Of a stretch of DNA of 64,000 bases, positions 1-9,223 are shown in pieces. The DNA comes from an uncultured Pelagimonas sp. Lineage in GTDB: Bacteria; Pseudomonadota; Alphaproteobacteria; Rhodobacterales; Rhodobacteraceae. The translations under genes were made by a program, and so were the position numbers. A model generated the notes under the pieces. It was not told where the DNA came from. It searched no databases and was given only the letters and a program-made list of their open reading frames with translations. The stretch is taken from the NCBI GenBank assembly GCA_947499735.1, contig CANMPP010000001.1, positions 930,001-994,000 of the forward strand, written 5' to 3'. The number at the start of each line of letters is the position of its first letter. Position 1 is the first letter of the stretch.

Positions 1-1
1 A

Positions 2-391
2 CTGATCAAGCTGATGGCTGAGCTTGAGGACATGACATCCCCATGTACAGGTGTGAACCTGACCATCGCGATCAATTATGGTGGGCGTGATGAAGTGGCG
101 CGGGCGACCAAACGCCTGGCGCAAGAAGTACGCGATGGTCATCTGGACCCAGAAGATGTGAACGAGGAAACCCTTACGCGGTTTTTGGATACGCATGTTT
201 TGCCAGATCCAGATTTGGTCATTCGCACAAGCGGTGAAGCGCGGATTTCTAATTTCCTTCTTTGGCAGTCGGCCTATGCGGAATATGAATTTGTCGATAC
301 GCTTTGGCCAGATTTCTCGGCGCAGGAATTGGCCAAATTGGTGACGTCATATGGCAAGCGCGAAAGGCGCTTTGGTCGCGTTCTCGCATGA
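2..391 (+). CDS. uppS: Undecaprenyl diphosphate synthase, C-terminal part (5' end outside window)
   Basis: Cis-prenyltransferase that adds isopentenyl units to farnesyl diphosphate to make the C55 carrier for peptidoglycan and O-antigen. The reading frame is open from the first bases, so the N-terminal half with the catalytic Asp lies outside the window. Visible family motifs are NYGGR, LPDPDLVIRTSGE (substrate-binding Arg region) and RISNFLLWQSAYAEYEF near the C-terminus. It ends in a 4-base ATGA overlap with cdsA, so the two are translationally coupled at the head of an envelope operon. Identification is firm from motifs and context. Confidence 0.95.
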   Translation: MIKLMAELEDMTSPCTGVNLTIAINYGGRDEVARATKRLAQEVRDGHLDPEDVNEETLTRFLDTHVLPDPDLVIRTSGEARISNFLLWQSAYAEYEFVDTLWPDFSAQELAKLVTSYGKRERRFGRVLA

Positions 392-1182
392 GTTCTCTAT
401 TGGACAAGTGGCGTGACCTGCATGTGCGGGTGATGTCTGCCATCGTCATGTTGGCCATCGCAGGTTTGGCTATTGGGCTGGGCAAGACAGTTTTCGCCGC
501 ACTTATTGCCTGCGTCAGTGGGGTCATGTTTTGGGAATTGCAGACCATGCATCACCCCAAACGGCAATGGTTGGCCATTGTTCTTGCGGTCTGCATGGCT
601 GCTATTGGGTTTCTAGCGGGATTTCAGGGCGGTCTGGTTGGGCCAAAAGCGATGTTTCTAGGGTTGGGTTTCTTACCAGTGCTCGCATTGGCCTCGGCCA
701 ACGTGACAGGTCACCGCAAAACGGTTCTTGCCTATGGGTTTTGTTTGATTTGCGCCTGTCTGATGTTGCAGATCGTGTTGGTCTCAATTGGATTTGGGCT
801 TTTGGCCATCTTATTGGGAACAGTCGTCATAACGGATATTGCAGGTTACTTTTTTGGCCGGTTTTTGGGTGGGCCCAAATTCTGGCCCAGCATCAGTCCC
901 AAGAAAACCTGGGCGGGAATCCTAGGTGGATGGGGATGCGCCGGGGTGTTTGGCTGGTCTTTGGTCCATTTCGGGGATTTGCCGTTTTCGGTTGTCCCAA
1001 ACATCGTTCTCATGTCTTTTGCCTCACAACTGGGGGATATTGTGGAAAGTGCGATCAAACGTCGGGCTGATGTAAAAGACAGTTCAAATCTCATTCCCGG
1101 CCATGGCGGTTTCCTAGACCGGTTTGACGGCGTAATTGGCGCAACATTTGCTTTGATTGGCATTTTGGTTGTTCTTTTATGA
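388..1182 (+). CDS. cdsA: Phosphatidate cytidylyltransferase
   Basis: Integral membrane enzyme making CDP-diacylglycerol from phosphatidate and CTP, the branch point of phospholipid synthesis. About 264 residues from the ATG overlapping the uppS stop (ATGA); a longer frame upstream would run inside uppS and is rejected. Several hydrophobic segments cover residues 15-180. The CdsA signature is clear in the C-terminal third: PSISPKKTWAG, then DSSNLIPGHGGFLDRFDG, which carries the metal-binding Asp residues. It sits between uppS and dxr, the usual alphaproteobacterial order. Confidence 0.95.
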   Translation: MSSLLDKWRDLHVRVMSAIVMLAIAGLAIGLGKTVFAALIACVSGVMFWELQTMHHPKRQWLAIVLAVCMAAIGFLAGFQGGLVGPKAMFLGLGFLPVLALASANVTGHRKTVLAYGFCLICACLMLQIVLVSIGFGLLAILLGTVVITDIAGYFFGRFLGGPKFWPSISPKKTWAGILGGWGCAGVFGWSLVHFGDLPFSVVPNIVLMSFASQLGDIVESAIKRRADVKDSSNLIPGHGGFLDRFDGVIGATFALIGILVVLL

Positions 1183-1221
1183 TAAAGCGATATGCCTTGA
1201 TGCAAAGGAAATAGGCAGGAT

Positions 1222-2412
1222 ATGACCCAGCCCAAACGTATCTCTCTTTTTGGCGCGACCGGTTCGATCGGTCAAAGCACGATAGATCTGATTGCGCGTG
1301 ATCCGGACGCTTATGATGTTGTGGCCGTAACGGGGGGACGCAATATTGTTCAATTGGCCGAGGATGCGCGCCGTTTGAATGCAGACATCGCCGTGACGGC
1401 CTTTGATGATGAATTAGATGCGTTACGTGATGCGTTGGCCGGATCCGGGATCGAGGCGGCTGCCGGGCAGGGTGCCTTGGTCGAAGCAGCCTGTCGACCT
1501 GCCGATTGGACCATGTCGGCGATCATTGGCTATGCTGGTTTGGCCCCGGGGCTAAAGGCGTTGGAACAGGGGGCGACCTTGGCTCTAGCCAATAAGGAAA
1601 GCCTTGTTTGCGCTGGATCCTTGATGAAATCTACCGCCGCACAGCACGGCGCGACACTGATGCCGGTGGACAGTGAACATTCCGCTGTGTTCCAAGCCCT
1701 GCAGGGAGAAGACATCAGTGCCGTTGAAAAAATCATTATCACGGCGTCTGGTGGCGCATTTCGGGACTGGCCGCTAGAGGACCTGCCAAAGGCGACACCC
1801 GAACAAGCATCCACGCATCCCAATTGGAATATGGGACAACGCATTACAATCGACAGTGCCTCTATGTTTAATAAGGCGATGGAGTTGATTGAAACAAAAG
1901 AGTTTTTTGATGTTTCTGCTTCACAGATTGAGGCGTTGATACATCCCCAATCCCTGATCCATGCGATTGTCGCATATCGCGATGGCGGGATGATAAGCCA
2001 TGTTGGCCCGCATGATATGCGTCACGCGATTGGCTATGCGCTAAACTATCCTGAACGCCAGCACCTGCCTGTTGAGCGGTTGGATTTGGCCAAAATTGGT
2101 GCACTGAATTTCCAACCGGCCGATGAAACCCGTTGGCCTGCTTTGCGCTTAGCCCGTGAAGTGATGGAGGCGGGTGGTCTTTCTGGTGCGGTGTTCAACG
2201 CTGCGAAAGAGGTCGCAATGGATGCGTTTCTTGATCACCAGATTCGATTTACCGATATGGCAGCTGTCGTCGAGGATGTATTGAATAAGGTCACGGTGAC
2301 AGGGCACACCGATTCCGACGGAATGACATTGGATCTAGTGGCTGCCACAGACGCAATGGCACGTCGTGTGACCCGCGAGGTGTTGCAAAACTGGATGGTT
2401 GAACACATCTAG
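1222..2412 (+). CDS. dxr: 1-deoxy-D-xylulose 5-phosphate reductoisomerase
   Basis: NADPH-dependent enzyme that converts DXP to 2-C-methyl-D-erythritol 4-phosphate, the committed step of the MEP isoprenoid pathway, and so feeds the uppS product. It has 396 residues, normal for the family. The N-terminal Rossmann motif GATGSIGQSTIDL is at residues 10-22. LANKESLVCAG, MPVDSEHSAVFQAL and the GQRITIDSASMFNKAMELIE stretch hold the metal and substrate ligands. A purine-rich GGCAGGAT lies just before the ATG. It is 39 bases after cdsA, in the same operon. Confidence 0.97.
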   Translation: MTQPKRISLFGATGSIGQSTIDLIARDPDAYDVVAVTGGRNIVQLAEDARRLNADIAVTAFDDELDALRDALAGSGIEAAAGQGALVEAACRPADWTMSAIIGYAGLAPGLKALEQGATLALANKESLVCAGSLMKSTAAQHGATLMPVDSEHSAVFQALQGEDISAVEKIIITASGGAFRDWPLEDLPKATPEQASTHPNWNMGQRITIDSASMFNKAMELIETKEFFDVSASQIEALIHPQSLIHAIVAYRDGGMISHVGPHDMRHAIGYALNYPERQHLPVERLDLAKIGALNFQPADETRWPALRLAREVMEAGGLSGAVFNAAKEVAMDAFLDHQIRFTDMAAVVEDVLNKVTVTGHTDSDGMTLDLVAATDAMARRVTREVLQNWMVEHI

Positions 2413-2468
2413 AAGCAATCCGGTCGCATCAAAAAAACGAGCAGATTTTCAGAAATAGGACACCGCAT

Positions 2469-3803
2469 ATGGCACAGATTTTCGCATCCTTGGGGACATC
2501 GATCTGGATGTTTGCCGCCTTTGTTGTGGCTTTGTCGATCATCGTGTTTATTCACGAAATGGGTCATTATCTGGTGGGGCGCTGGACGGGCATCCATGCG
2601 GATGTCTTTTCTTTGGGCTTTGGCAAGGTTCTGATTTCTCGCACGGATCGTCGCGGCACCATTTGGCAGATCGCAGCTGTTCCTTTTGGCGGCTATGTGA
2701 AATTTGCAGGTGATGCCAATGCCTCTGGCGGCACCGATATGTCCAATATGGCTGATCTAACGCCACAAGAGCGCAGACGCACGATGAATGGTGCGCCGCT
2801 TTGGGCGCGTTCGGCGACTGTGTTGGCTGGGCCGATGTTCAATTTTATTTCGGCAGCCCTGATCTATGTGGCGCTGGTTTTGTATCAGGGCACCACGGCG
2901 GACCCGCTGCAGGTTGATACTGTGGCGATTTTGCCGGGCGATCATGATCTGCGATCAGGTGACGTGATTTTACAAATCAATGGTCAGGACCTGCCGGGAT
3001 ATGATGACGCGGCGGCCTATACATCTTTTTGGGAAGACATGCCTGTTGAGGCGTCTTTGCCATATCGTGTGGAACGGGACGGGCAAGAAGTCGACATTCT
3101 GGGGCCTTATGCTCGGCCTGCATATGTTCAACAGCTTGCCCCGCGCGGCGCGGCGATCCGGGCCGGCATGCAGCAAGGGGATGTGATAACAGCGATCAAT
3201 GGTGTTGAAATTGCGTCGTTTGATGAGCTGAAAGATGCGGTTGAAACCTCGCAAGGGGCCACATTGGACCTGACGATTTGGAATGATGGTCAAATCCGGC
3301 AGGCAGATCTGACCCCGAAGCAACAAGACGAACCGCTGCCAGATGGCGGGTTTCAAACGGTTTACCGGATTGGCATCGTGGGTGGTTTGGCGTTCGAACC
3401 TGGAACGGCGCCTATTCCCTTTATTGAAGCGCTGCAAATCGGCGTGTCACGGACCTGGGTGATTATCACAACCAGCTTTGATTTCTTGGGGCGGATCGTT
3501 GCAGGGCAACTGAGCACATGTAATCTATCTGGTCCGATTGGCATGGCGCAGGCCGCTGGGGATGCTGCATCGCAGGGATTGGTGACCTTGATCCTCATGA
3601 TCGCGCAAGTGTCGATTGGCATTGGTATTGTCAATCTTTTGCCGATCCCGGTCCTTGATGGCGGGCATCTGGTTTTTCACGCCTATGAAGCGGCGTTTGG
3701 AAAACCGCCAAGTGATCGCGTGTTAAACGTTTTGATGATGATCGGCTTGATGGCTGTGCTGTCCATGATGATCTTTGCAACGTCACAAGATTTGTTCTGC
3801 TAA
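2469..3803 (+). CDS. rseP: Site-2 zinc metalloprotease RseP, inner membrane
   Basis: Intramembrane protease that cleaves anti-sigma factors and leftover signal peptides. It has 444 residues. Zinc-binding HEMGH lies in the first membrane helix (around residues 29-33). Two PDZ-like regions follow: a degenerate one around ILPGDHDLRSGDVILQING and a clear one around GAAIRAGMQQGDVITAING. The third zinc ligand is in the C-terminal NLLPIPVLDGGHL motif. The gene lies between dxr and bamA as in most Proteobacteria. Its usual stress role in envelope sensing is inferred from the family. Confidence 0.96.
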   Translation: MAQIFASLGTSIWMFAAFVVALSIIVFIHEMGHYLVGRWTGIHADVFSLGFGKVLISRTDRRGTIWQIAAVPFGGYVKFAGDANASGGTDMSNMADLTPQERRRTMNGAPLWARSATVLAGPMFNFISAALIYVALVLYQGTTADPLQVDTVAILPGDHDLRSGDVILQINGQDLPGYDDAAAYTSFWEDMPVEASLPYRVERDGQEVDILGPYARPAYVQQLAPRGAAIRAGMQQGDVITAINGVEIASFDELKDAVETSQGATLDLTIWNDGQIRQADLTPKQQDEPLPDGGFQTVYRIGIVGGLAFEPGTAPIPFIEALQIGVSRTWVIITTSFDFLGRIVAGQLSTCNLSGPIGMAQAAGDAASQGLVTLILMIAQVSIGIGIVNLLPIPVLDGGHLVFHAYEAAFGKPPSDRVLNVLMMIGLMAVLSMMIFATSQDLFC

Positions 3804-3993
3804 TCGCTTTTTAGCCTATCTAGCGGCCGCTGTTGCGCTGGCGCAAATATCTAGCGGTTTACACGCGAAAATTTGCCGCGGGCCTTTTGACAATGCGATG
3901 CTTTCTCGGTAGTCAAAAGTGAAAGATTTATCAGATCGGAATTGCAAGATGATGCAAGAATTTGCTGAGACCCGAAAAGGGGATGTCAACCGG

Positions 3994-6306
3994 ATGAAGG
4001 CCAAGTTTAAATCCGGCATAGCGGTCATGGCCGTTTTGGTGTCGCTGGGGGTTGCAACATCTGCACCGACGAAGATCTGGGCGCAAAACTATTCCTTCAA
4101 TACGGTCTCTATTGAAGGCAACCAGCGTATCGAAACCGCAACTGTTCTCAGCTATGCGGGCATTGCGCGCGGTGAAACGGTTTCTGCGGGTCAGCTGAAC
4201 GCAGCTTTCCAACGCATTGAGGCATCAGGCCTGTTCGAGAGCGTCGAATTGATACCGCAAGGCAATACGCTGGTGATCAAAGTTGTCGAATTCCCGACGA
4301 TCAACCGTATTGTGTTTGAGGGCAACAACCGGATCAAGGACGATGATTTTGCCAATATCGTGCAATCTCAGTCCCGTCGCGTTTTCAATCCACGTGTGGC
4401 TGAGGCTGATGCACAAAACATTGCGCAGGCCTATGCACAACAGGGCCGCCCAGCCGCCCGTGTTACACCCAGCGTGATCCGTCGTTCAGACAACCGTATT
4501 GATTTGGTGTTCGAAGTCTTCGAAGGCGGCAATGCCGAAATCGAACGGGTTGGTTTTGCGGGCAATAACGTGTTTTCTGACTACCGTTTGCGTCGTGTGA
4601 TCGAGACCAAGCAAACAGGGATTTTTAGTGCGCTGATCTCTAAGGACACATTCATTGAAGATCGCATTGCGTTTGATCGCCAATTGCTCAGCGATTTCTA
4701 CGCGTCCCGGGGATATGTAGATTTCAGTATTACAGGTGTGAATGCGGAATTGTCCGAAGAGCGTGATAGCTATTTCGTGACCTTCAATATGCAAGAGGGA
4801 CAGCAATTCCGGTTTGGCGAGATTTCGGTTTCTACGGATTTGGCCACGGTTGACCCGTTGATTTATGAAAATGCGATCAAGGTGAAATCGGATCGTGTTT
4901 ATTCGCCTGTATTGATCGAAAATGATATCGCGCGTATCGAACGGTTGGCGATCAAAGAAGGGGAAAACTTTCTTCAGGTCGAACCACGCGTGACACGCAA
5001 TGACCGGGATTTGACGTTGGACGTTGAATATGTCCTGACCCGTGGGGACCGCGTGTTTATCGAACGTATCGATATCGAAGGAAACACCACCACACGCGAT
5101 GACGTCATTCGCCGGGAATTTGATTCCGTTGAAGGGGATCCATTCAACCCGCGCGAAATTCGCCAAGCAGCAGCCCGCATTCGTTCAACAGGATTCTTTG
5201 CCAATGCGGAAGTCGAAGCGCGCGAAGGATCCACACCTGACCAAGTTCTGGTGGATGTCGATGTCGTTGAGCAACCTACAGGATCCCTGTCCTTTGGTGG
5301 GTCCTTTTCGGCTGACGATGGTTTCGGATTGAGCGTTTCATTTTCCGAAAGAAACTTCCTAGGCCGCGGTCAATCTTTGGGTGTTGGGGCAACAACAGCG
5401 TCAAGCGCGTCGAATTATTTCTTCAACTTCTCCGAACCTGCTTTTCTGGGGCGTGATGTTGGATTTGGTCTAAACCTATCATTCAGCGAAACTGATAACG
5501 AAGGCGACACGACCTATGACACGCGGATCGCGCGTGTTCGCCCGTCTTTGACATTCCCTGTCTCAGAAAACGGACGTTTGCAGGTCCGTTATACTGCCGA
5601 ACTGTCTGAAATGACCAATGTGGATCAAGACGACACGGAAATTGGGGATATCGTCAAAGCTGAAGGTCTGGTTGGCGAAGTCTTTGATAGCTCGTTTGGC
5701 TTCACCTACAGCTACGACACCCGCCGCACAGGCCTAAATCCGAATGCCGGGTTGTTGTTGGAATTTGGTGGTGATTTTGGTGCTGGCGGGGACCGGAAAT
5801 TCACACAGTTGACGACCAAGGCGATTGCGCAAACTGAAATCTTCAATGAAGAAGTCGTTCTGCGGGCCCGTGTTGAGGGTGGTTTGGTTGATTACGATGG
5901 CGAAGGGCGTTCTGTCGATCGCTTTAACCTTGGATCTTCCATTCTTCGTGGCTTTAGCTATGCGGGTATTGGACCGCGTGAAGTTGATGAAGACAATGAT
6001 GTCGATGATACATTGGGCGGCAACTACTACGCGGTTGCGTCTTTGGAGGCTGAATTCCCGTTGGGCTTGCCAGAAGAATACGGTCTGAGAGGCGCGGTTT
6101 TCTATGACATCGGATCTGTATGGGGCTTGGATCAGAGCAACAGCGACGTGTTGTATGAAGATTTCACAGCGCGCCATGTCATCGGGGCCTCGATCCTTTG
6201 GGACAGCGCATTTGGTCCGTTGCGTTTGAACTTTACCAAAGCGCTGGTGAAGGAAGAATATGACGACGAACGGACATTCGATCTGACGATTTCGTCTACA
6301 TTCTAA
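3994..6306 (+). CDS. bamA: Outer membrane protein assembly factor BamA
   Basis: Omp85 protein, the core of the beta-barrel assembly machine in the outer membrane. The chosen ATG gives 770 residues and a clean signal peptide (MKAKFKSGIAVMAVLVSLG, cleavage after IWAQ), with AAGGGGA ten bases upstream. Earlier in-frame starts are a GTG at 3919 and ATGs at 3949 and 3952; they would put a charged 15-25 residue stretch before the signal peptide. Five POTRA repeats fill roughly residues 25-420 (for example VSIEGNQRIETATVLSY and IDIEGNTTTRDDVIRREF), then a 16-strand barrel ending in a terminal Phe. A 190-base gap separates it from rseP, leaving room for its own promoter. Confidence 0.95.
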   Translation: MKAKFKSGIAVMAVLVSLGVATSAPTKIWAQNYSFNTVSIEGNQRIETATVLSYAGIARGETVSAGQLNAAFQRIEASGLFESVELIPQGNTLVIKVVEFPTINRIVFEGNNRIKDDDFANIVQSQSRRVFNPRVAEADAQNIAQAYAQQGRPAARVTPSVIRRSDNRIDLVFEVFEGGNAEIERVGFAGNNVFSDYRLRRVIETKQTGIFSALISKDTFIEDRIAFDRQLLSDFYASRGYVDFSITGVNAELSEERDSYFVTFNMQEGQQFRFGEISVSTDLATVDPLIYENAIKVKSDRVYSPVLIENDIARIERLAIKEGENFLQVEPRVTRNDRDLTLDVEYVLTRGDRVFIERIDIEGNTTTRDDVIRREFDSVEGDPFNPREIRQAAARIRSTGFFANAEVEAREGSTPDQVLVDVDVVEQPTGSLSFGGSFSADDGFGLSVSFSERNFLGRGQSLGVGATTASSASNYFFNFSEPAFLGRDVGFGLNLSFSETDNEGDTTYDTRIARVRPSLTFPVSENGRLQVRYTAELSEMTNVDQDDTEIGDIVKAEGLVGEVFDSSFGFTYSYDTRRTGLNPNAGLLLEFGGDFGAGGDRKFTQLTTKAIAQTEIFNEEVVLRARVEGGLVDYDGEGRSVDRFNLGSSILRGFSYAGIGPREVDEDNDVDDTLGGNYYAVASLEAEFPLGLPEEYGLRGAVFYDIGSVWGLDQSNSDVLYEDFTARHVIGASILWDSAFGPLRLNFTKALVKEEYDDERTFDLTISSTF

Positions 6307-6335
6307 TGGCGTTGCGTTTGACGCTTTGCAGCTTG

Positions 6336-6363
6336 GCCCGGACGCAATGTGTCCGGGCTTTTT
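6336..6363 (+). terminator. Rho-independent terminator after bamA
   Basis: An 8-bp perfect stem GCCCGGAC/GTCCGGGC with a 7-base loop, followed directly by TTTTT. It lies between the bamA stop and the skp start and probably lowers rather than abolishes readthrough, since skp follows only 30 bases later. Confidence 0.8.
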
Positions 6364-6392
6364 GCGATAATAGTCCAAGATTTGGAGGCGAT

Positions 6393-7046
6393 ATGCAGCG
6401 TGTTTTCAATATGTTACAGGGCGCAATTGTTGCTTTTTCTATCTTGTTTCCTGCTTTCGCAATTGCGCAAGAGGCGGGTACAGGCAATGAAAGTGGCGGT
6501 AGCGTTCCAGAAATCGTCGATGAAACTGTGTTTGCCCCTGCGGTCTTAATCTTGGATTTTGAACAGCTCTACACATCCAGCGCCTATAGCCAGCGGATTG
6601 AGGCCGAGATTAAGGCCGAGACCTTGATCATTCAGGCCGAAAACGAACGTATCGTGGCCGAACTTGAGGCAGAAGAACAAGAGTTGACGACGTTACGGGG
6701 GCAGCTTAGCACAGATTTGTTCCGCAAACGGGCTGCTGAATTTGATGCCAAGGTGGAAAAACTGCGTGCGGAACCTTTGGAAAAAGAACGCGAATTGCTA
6801 CAACGTCAGGCCGCTGCCCGGCGTGTTTTCCTGCAAGCCGCGCAGCCGATTTTGCAATCAATATTACTGGAAACAGGTGCATCCGTGATCCTTGATCGGC
6901 GCAATGTCATCATGCATGCCAGCACGTTGGATATCACGCAGCTTGCAATCGCGCGAACGGATGCCGCTTTGGTTGGAGAGCTTCAAGAAGAGACGTTGGA
7001 TTTGGATGAGGGGTCTCCAAATACTGATGGTGTGACCGACGAATAG
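6393..7046 (+). CDS. OmpH/Skp-family periplasmic chaperone
   Basis: Periplasmic holdase that carries unfolded outer-membrane proteins to BamA. Start chosen at the ATG preceded by GGAGG (6384-6388), which begins a signal peptide (MQRVFNMLQGAIVAFSILF, cleavage near AIAQ). The mature part is an alpha-helical, Glu/Lys/Gln-rich stretch (residues 70-150) predicted as a coiled coil, the tentacle form of Skp, followed by the conserved VILDRRNVIMHA segment. It has 217 residues with an acidic C-terminal tail. Position between bamA and fabZ is the conserved skp position; sequence identity across the family is low, so I rely on architecture and context. Confidence 0.88.
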   Translation: MQRVFNMLQGAIVAFSILFPAFAIAQEAGTGNESGGSVPEIVDETVFAPAVLILDFEQLYTSSAYSQRIEAEIKAETLIIQAENERIVAELEAEEQELTTLRGQLSTDLFRKRAAEFDAKVEKLRAEPLEKERELLQRQAAARRVFLQAAQPILQSILLETGASVILDRRNVIMHASTLDITQLAIARTDAALVGELQEETLDLDEGSPNTDGVTDE

Positions 7047-7146
7047 GTCATATCCATCCGGCTGCTTGCTCCTTGCGGGCGCTATTGTTAGGGATGCAGT
7101 CAAACCACGCGGTGGCGCCGTCCGAAAGACATAAGGAAAGATAGTC

Positions 7147-7620
7147 ATGTCAGAACCGTTGAAATCAGCTGATATTCAAATGATCAAGCGGATCATTCCG
7201 CATCGTTATCCGTTTTTGCTGATCGACAAAGTCGTTGATATCGATGGGTACCAATCCGCGACTGGCATCAAAAATGTCACGGTCAATGAACCTCATTTCC
7301 AGGGTCATTTCCCATCGCGCCCCATTATGCCCGGTGTGACAATCGTAGAAGCTATGGCGCAGACCACTGCTGTTATGGCTGGCGTGTCGATGGAACTGAT
7401 GGACAAGAACATGATGGTTTATTTCATGGGCATCGATAAATGCAAATTCCGTCGCATGGTAGAACCCGGCGATGTTTTGAAAATGCATGTCAGCACGCTG
7501 CGCGGTAAACCCGGTGGCAAAATCTGGAAATTTGCAGGCCGCGCCGAAGTTGATGGCGATTTGGCGGCTGAAGCTGAATTCACTGCTATGATGGAAATGC
7601 CAGCCGGAGCAGGCGAATGA
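7147..7620 (+). CDS. fabZ: 3-hydroxyacyl-[acyl-carrier-protein] dehydratase FabZ
   Basis: Hot-dog fold dehydratase of fatty-acid elongation, active on beta-hydroxyacyl-ACP of all chain lengths including the hydroxymyristoyl-ACP used by LpxA. It has 157 residues. [13 protein letters not shown] and [15 protein letters not shown] carry the catalytic His and the surrounding tunnel; the catalytic Glu is in IVEAMAQ. AAGGAAAG precedes the ATG. The stop overlaps the lpxA start by 4 bases, tying fatty-acid and lipid A synthesis in one transcript. Confidence 0.97.
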   Translation: MSEPLKSADIQMIKRIIPHRYPFLLIDKVVDIDGYQSATGIKNVTVNEPHFQGHFPSRPIMPGVTIVEAMAQTTAVMAGVSMELMDKNMMVYFMGIDKCKFRRMVEPGDVLKMHVSTLRGKPGGKIWKFAGRAEVDGDLAAEAEFTAMMEMPAGAGE

Positions 7621-8408
7621 CAGCACAATCGGTCATCCATCCCAGCGCAGTCATCGAGGATGGCGCGCAAATTGGGCAGGGATGTCACATTGGCCCCTTT
7701 TGCCATATCGGATCTGACGTCGTCCTAAAGGACGGCGTTGTCCTGAAATCTCATGTGGTGGTGACAGGTAAAACCGAAATCGGATCTGAAACGACGATCT
7801 TTTCCTTCGCCGTCATTGGTGAAATCCCACAGGATTTGAAATTCAAAGGCGAAGACTGTCAACTGATCATCGGGGAACGTAACCGGATCCGTGAACATGT
7901 GACGATGAATGCGGGCACTGCCGGGGGCGGTGGCGTCACCAAAGTTGGCGATGACGGGTTGTTCATGGCTGGCTGTCACGTGGCCCATGATGTTCAGATC
8001 GGCAACAACGTGATTTTGGTCAACAATAGCGCCATTGCTGGCCATTGCGTCATCGAAGATGACGTGATCGTTGGCGGTTTGTCCGGTGTGCATCAATGGG
8101 TGCGGATCGGTCGTGGTGCCATTATTGGTGCCGTTACGATGGTGACCAATGATGTGATCCCATTCGGTTTGGTACAGGCCCCGCGCGGTGAATTGGATGG
8201 TTTGAACCTTGTTGGTTTGAAACGTCGCGGGGTTGCGCGCAGTGATATCACGGCGTTGCGCGCGGCATTTCAAATGTTGGCACAGGGCGAGGGCGCATTT
8301 GTTGATCGTGCCAAGCGATTGGGTGACGAAACCGACAGCGAATACGTGCGCGAAATTGTGGCCTTCATTATGGGCGACAGCGACCGTTCATTCCTGACGC
8401 CGAAATAG
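7617..8408 (+). CDS. lpxA: UDP-N-acetylglucosamine acyltransferase
   Basis: First enzyme of lipid A synthesis; transfers 3-hydroxyacyl from ACP to UDP-GlcNAc in the cytoplasm. It has 263 residues. The N-terminal two-thirds is a left-handed beta helix of hexapeptide repeats ([27 protein letters not shown] and similar). The catalytic His is in [13 protein letters not shown]. The C-terminal helical domain follows [22 protein letters not shown]. It starts inside the fabZ stop (ATGA). Confidence 0.97.
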   Translation: MTAQSVIHPSAVIEDGAQIGQGCHIGPFCHIGSDVVLKDGVVLKSHVVVTGKTEIGSETTIFSFAVIGEIPQDLKFKGEDCQLIIGERNRIREHVTMNAGTAGGGGVTKVGDDGLFMAGCHVAHDVQIGNNVILVNNSAIAGHCVIEDDVIVGGLSGVHQWVRIGRGAIIGAVTMVTNDVIPFGLVQAPRGELDGLNLVGLKRRGVARSDITALRAAFQMLAQGEGAFVDRAKRLGDETDSEYVREIVAFIMGDSDRSFLTPK

Positions 8409-8416
8409 GTCAGACG

Positions 8417-9223
8417 ATGTTGGCGCTGATTGCAGGCTATGGGGCTTTGCCAAGGATTGTGGCCAAGTCCCAGTCGAAACCGCCTTTGATTTGCACATTG
8501 GAGGGGCAGGACCTTGACGAAATCCACGCGGATCTGACGTTTCGTTTAGAGCGCCTAGGGGGCTTTATGCGCGCATTAAAAGCGCGCGGGGTCACTGAAA
8601 TCTGCTTTTGCGGCGGCGTTGCACGACCGAACCTGTCTTTTCGTAAATTGGACCTGCCAACTCTGGCCTTGTTGCCCAAGATCCTAAAAGGGCTGCGCGG
8701 CGGCGAAGACAGTGCTTTGCGGTTGGCAATTTCGGTGTTTGAGGATCAGGGATTTTCCGTTCGTGGTGCACATGATCTGGTGCCGAATCTTTTGGCTGGG
8801 CCCGGCCTGTTGGCAGGGAACGTGCCGCTGGATGTTGAACTGACAGCGGCGTTAGGTGATCAGATCAGTTTAGAGCAAAGCGCCGCAGATCTGGGGCAAT
8901 CCTGTGTCTTGCGGGGGGATCAGGTTCTGGCGCGCGAAGGGCCTGATGGAACGGATGCCATGCTGTCCAAGTTGCAAAATGCACAAGGGGGGGTGTTTTA
9001 TAAGGCCTGCAAACCGGATCAAGATCGCCGGGTGGATATGCCGGTTATCGGCCCGTCAACTGTACATGGCGCGGCGAAAGCGGGTTTATTTGGGCTAATC
9101 ATTGAGGCGGAAAACGTCATGCTGCTAGAACGCGCCGCCCTGTTTCAAGCTTTAGAAGAAACGGGTTTGTTTCTTTTGTCGCGCCGCAAGGGCGCTGCTA
9201 TTCCAAGTGAAAAGGGCGTGTGA
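8417..9223 (+). CDS. lpxI: UDP-2,3-diacylglucosamine pyrophosphatase LpxI
   Basis: Hydrolyses UDP-2,3-diacylglucosamine to lipid X. LpxI replaces the unrelated LpxH in many Alphaproteobacteria. The 268 residues start with LALIAGYGALPRIVAKS; ICFCGGVARPNLS, GEDSALRLAISVFEDQGF and the C-terminal GPSTVHGAAKAGLFGLIIEAENVMLLER are family hallmarks. It is 8 bases after lpxA and its stop TGA shares one base with the lpxB ATG. No LpxH-like calcineurin phosphoesterase is seen nearby. Confidence 0.93.
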   Translation: MLALIAGYGALPRIVAKSQSKPPLICTLEGQDLDEIHADLTFRLERLGGFMRALKARGVTEICFCGGVARPNLSFRKLDLPTLALLPKILKGLRGGEDSALRLAISVFEDQGFSVRGAHDLVPNLLAGPGLLAGNVPLDVELTAALGDQISLEQSAADLGQSCVLRGDQVLAREGPDGTDAMLSKLQNAQGGVFYKACKPDQDRRVDMPVIGPSTVHGAAKAGLFGLIIEAENVMLLERAALFQALEETGLFLLSRRKGAAIPSEKGV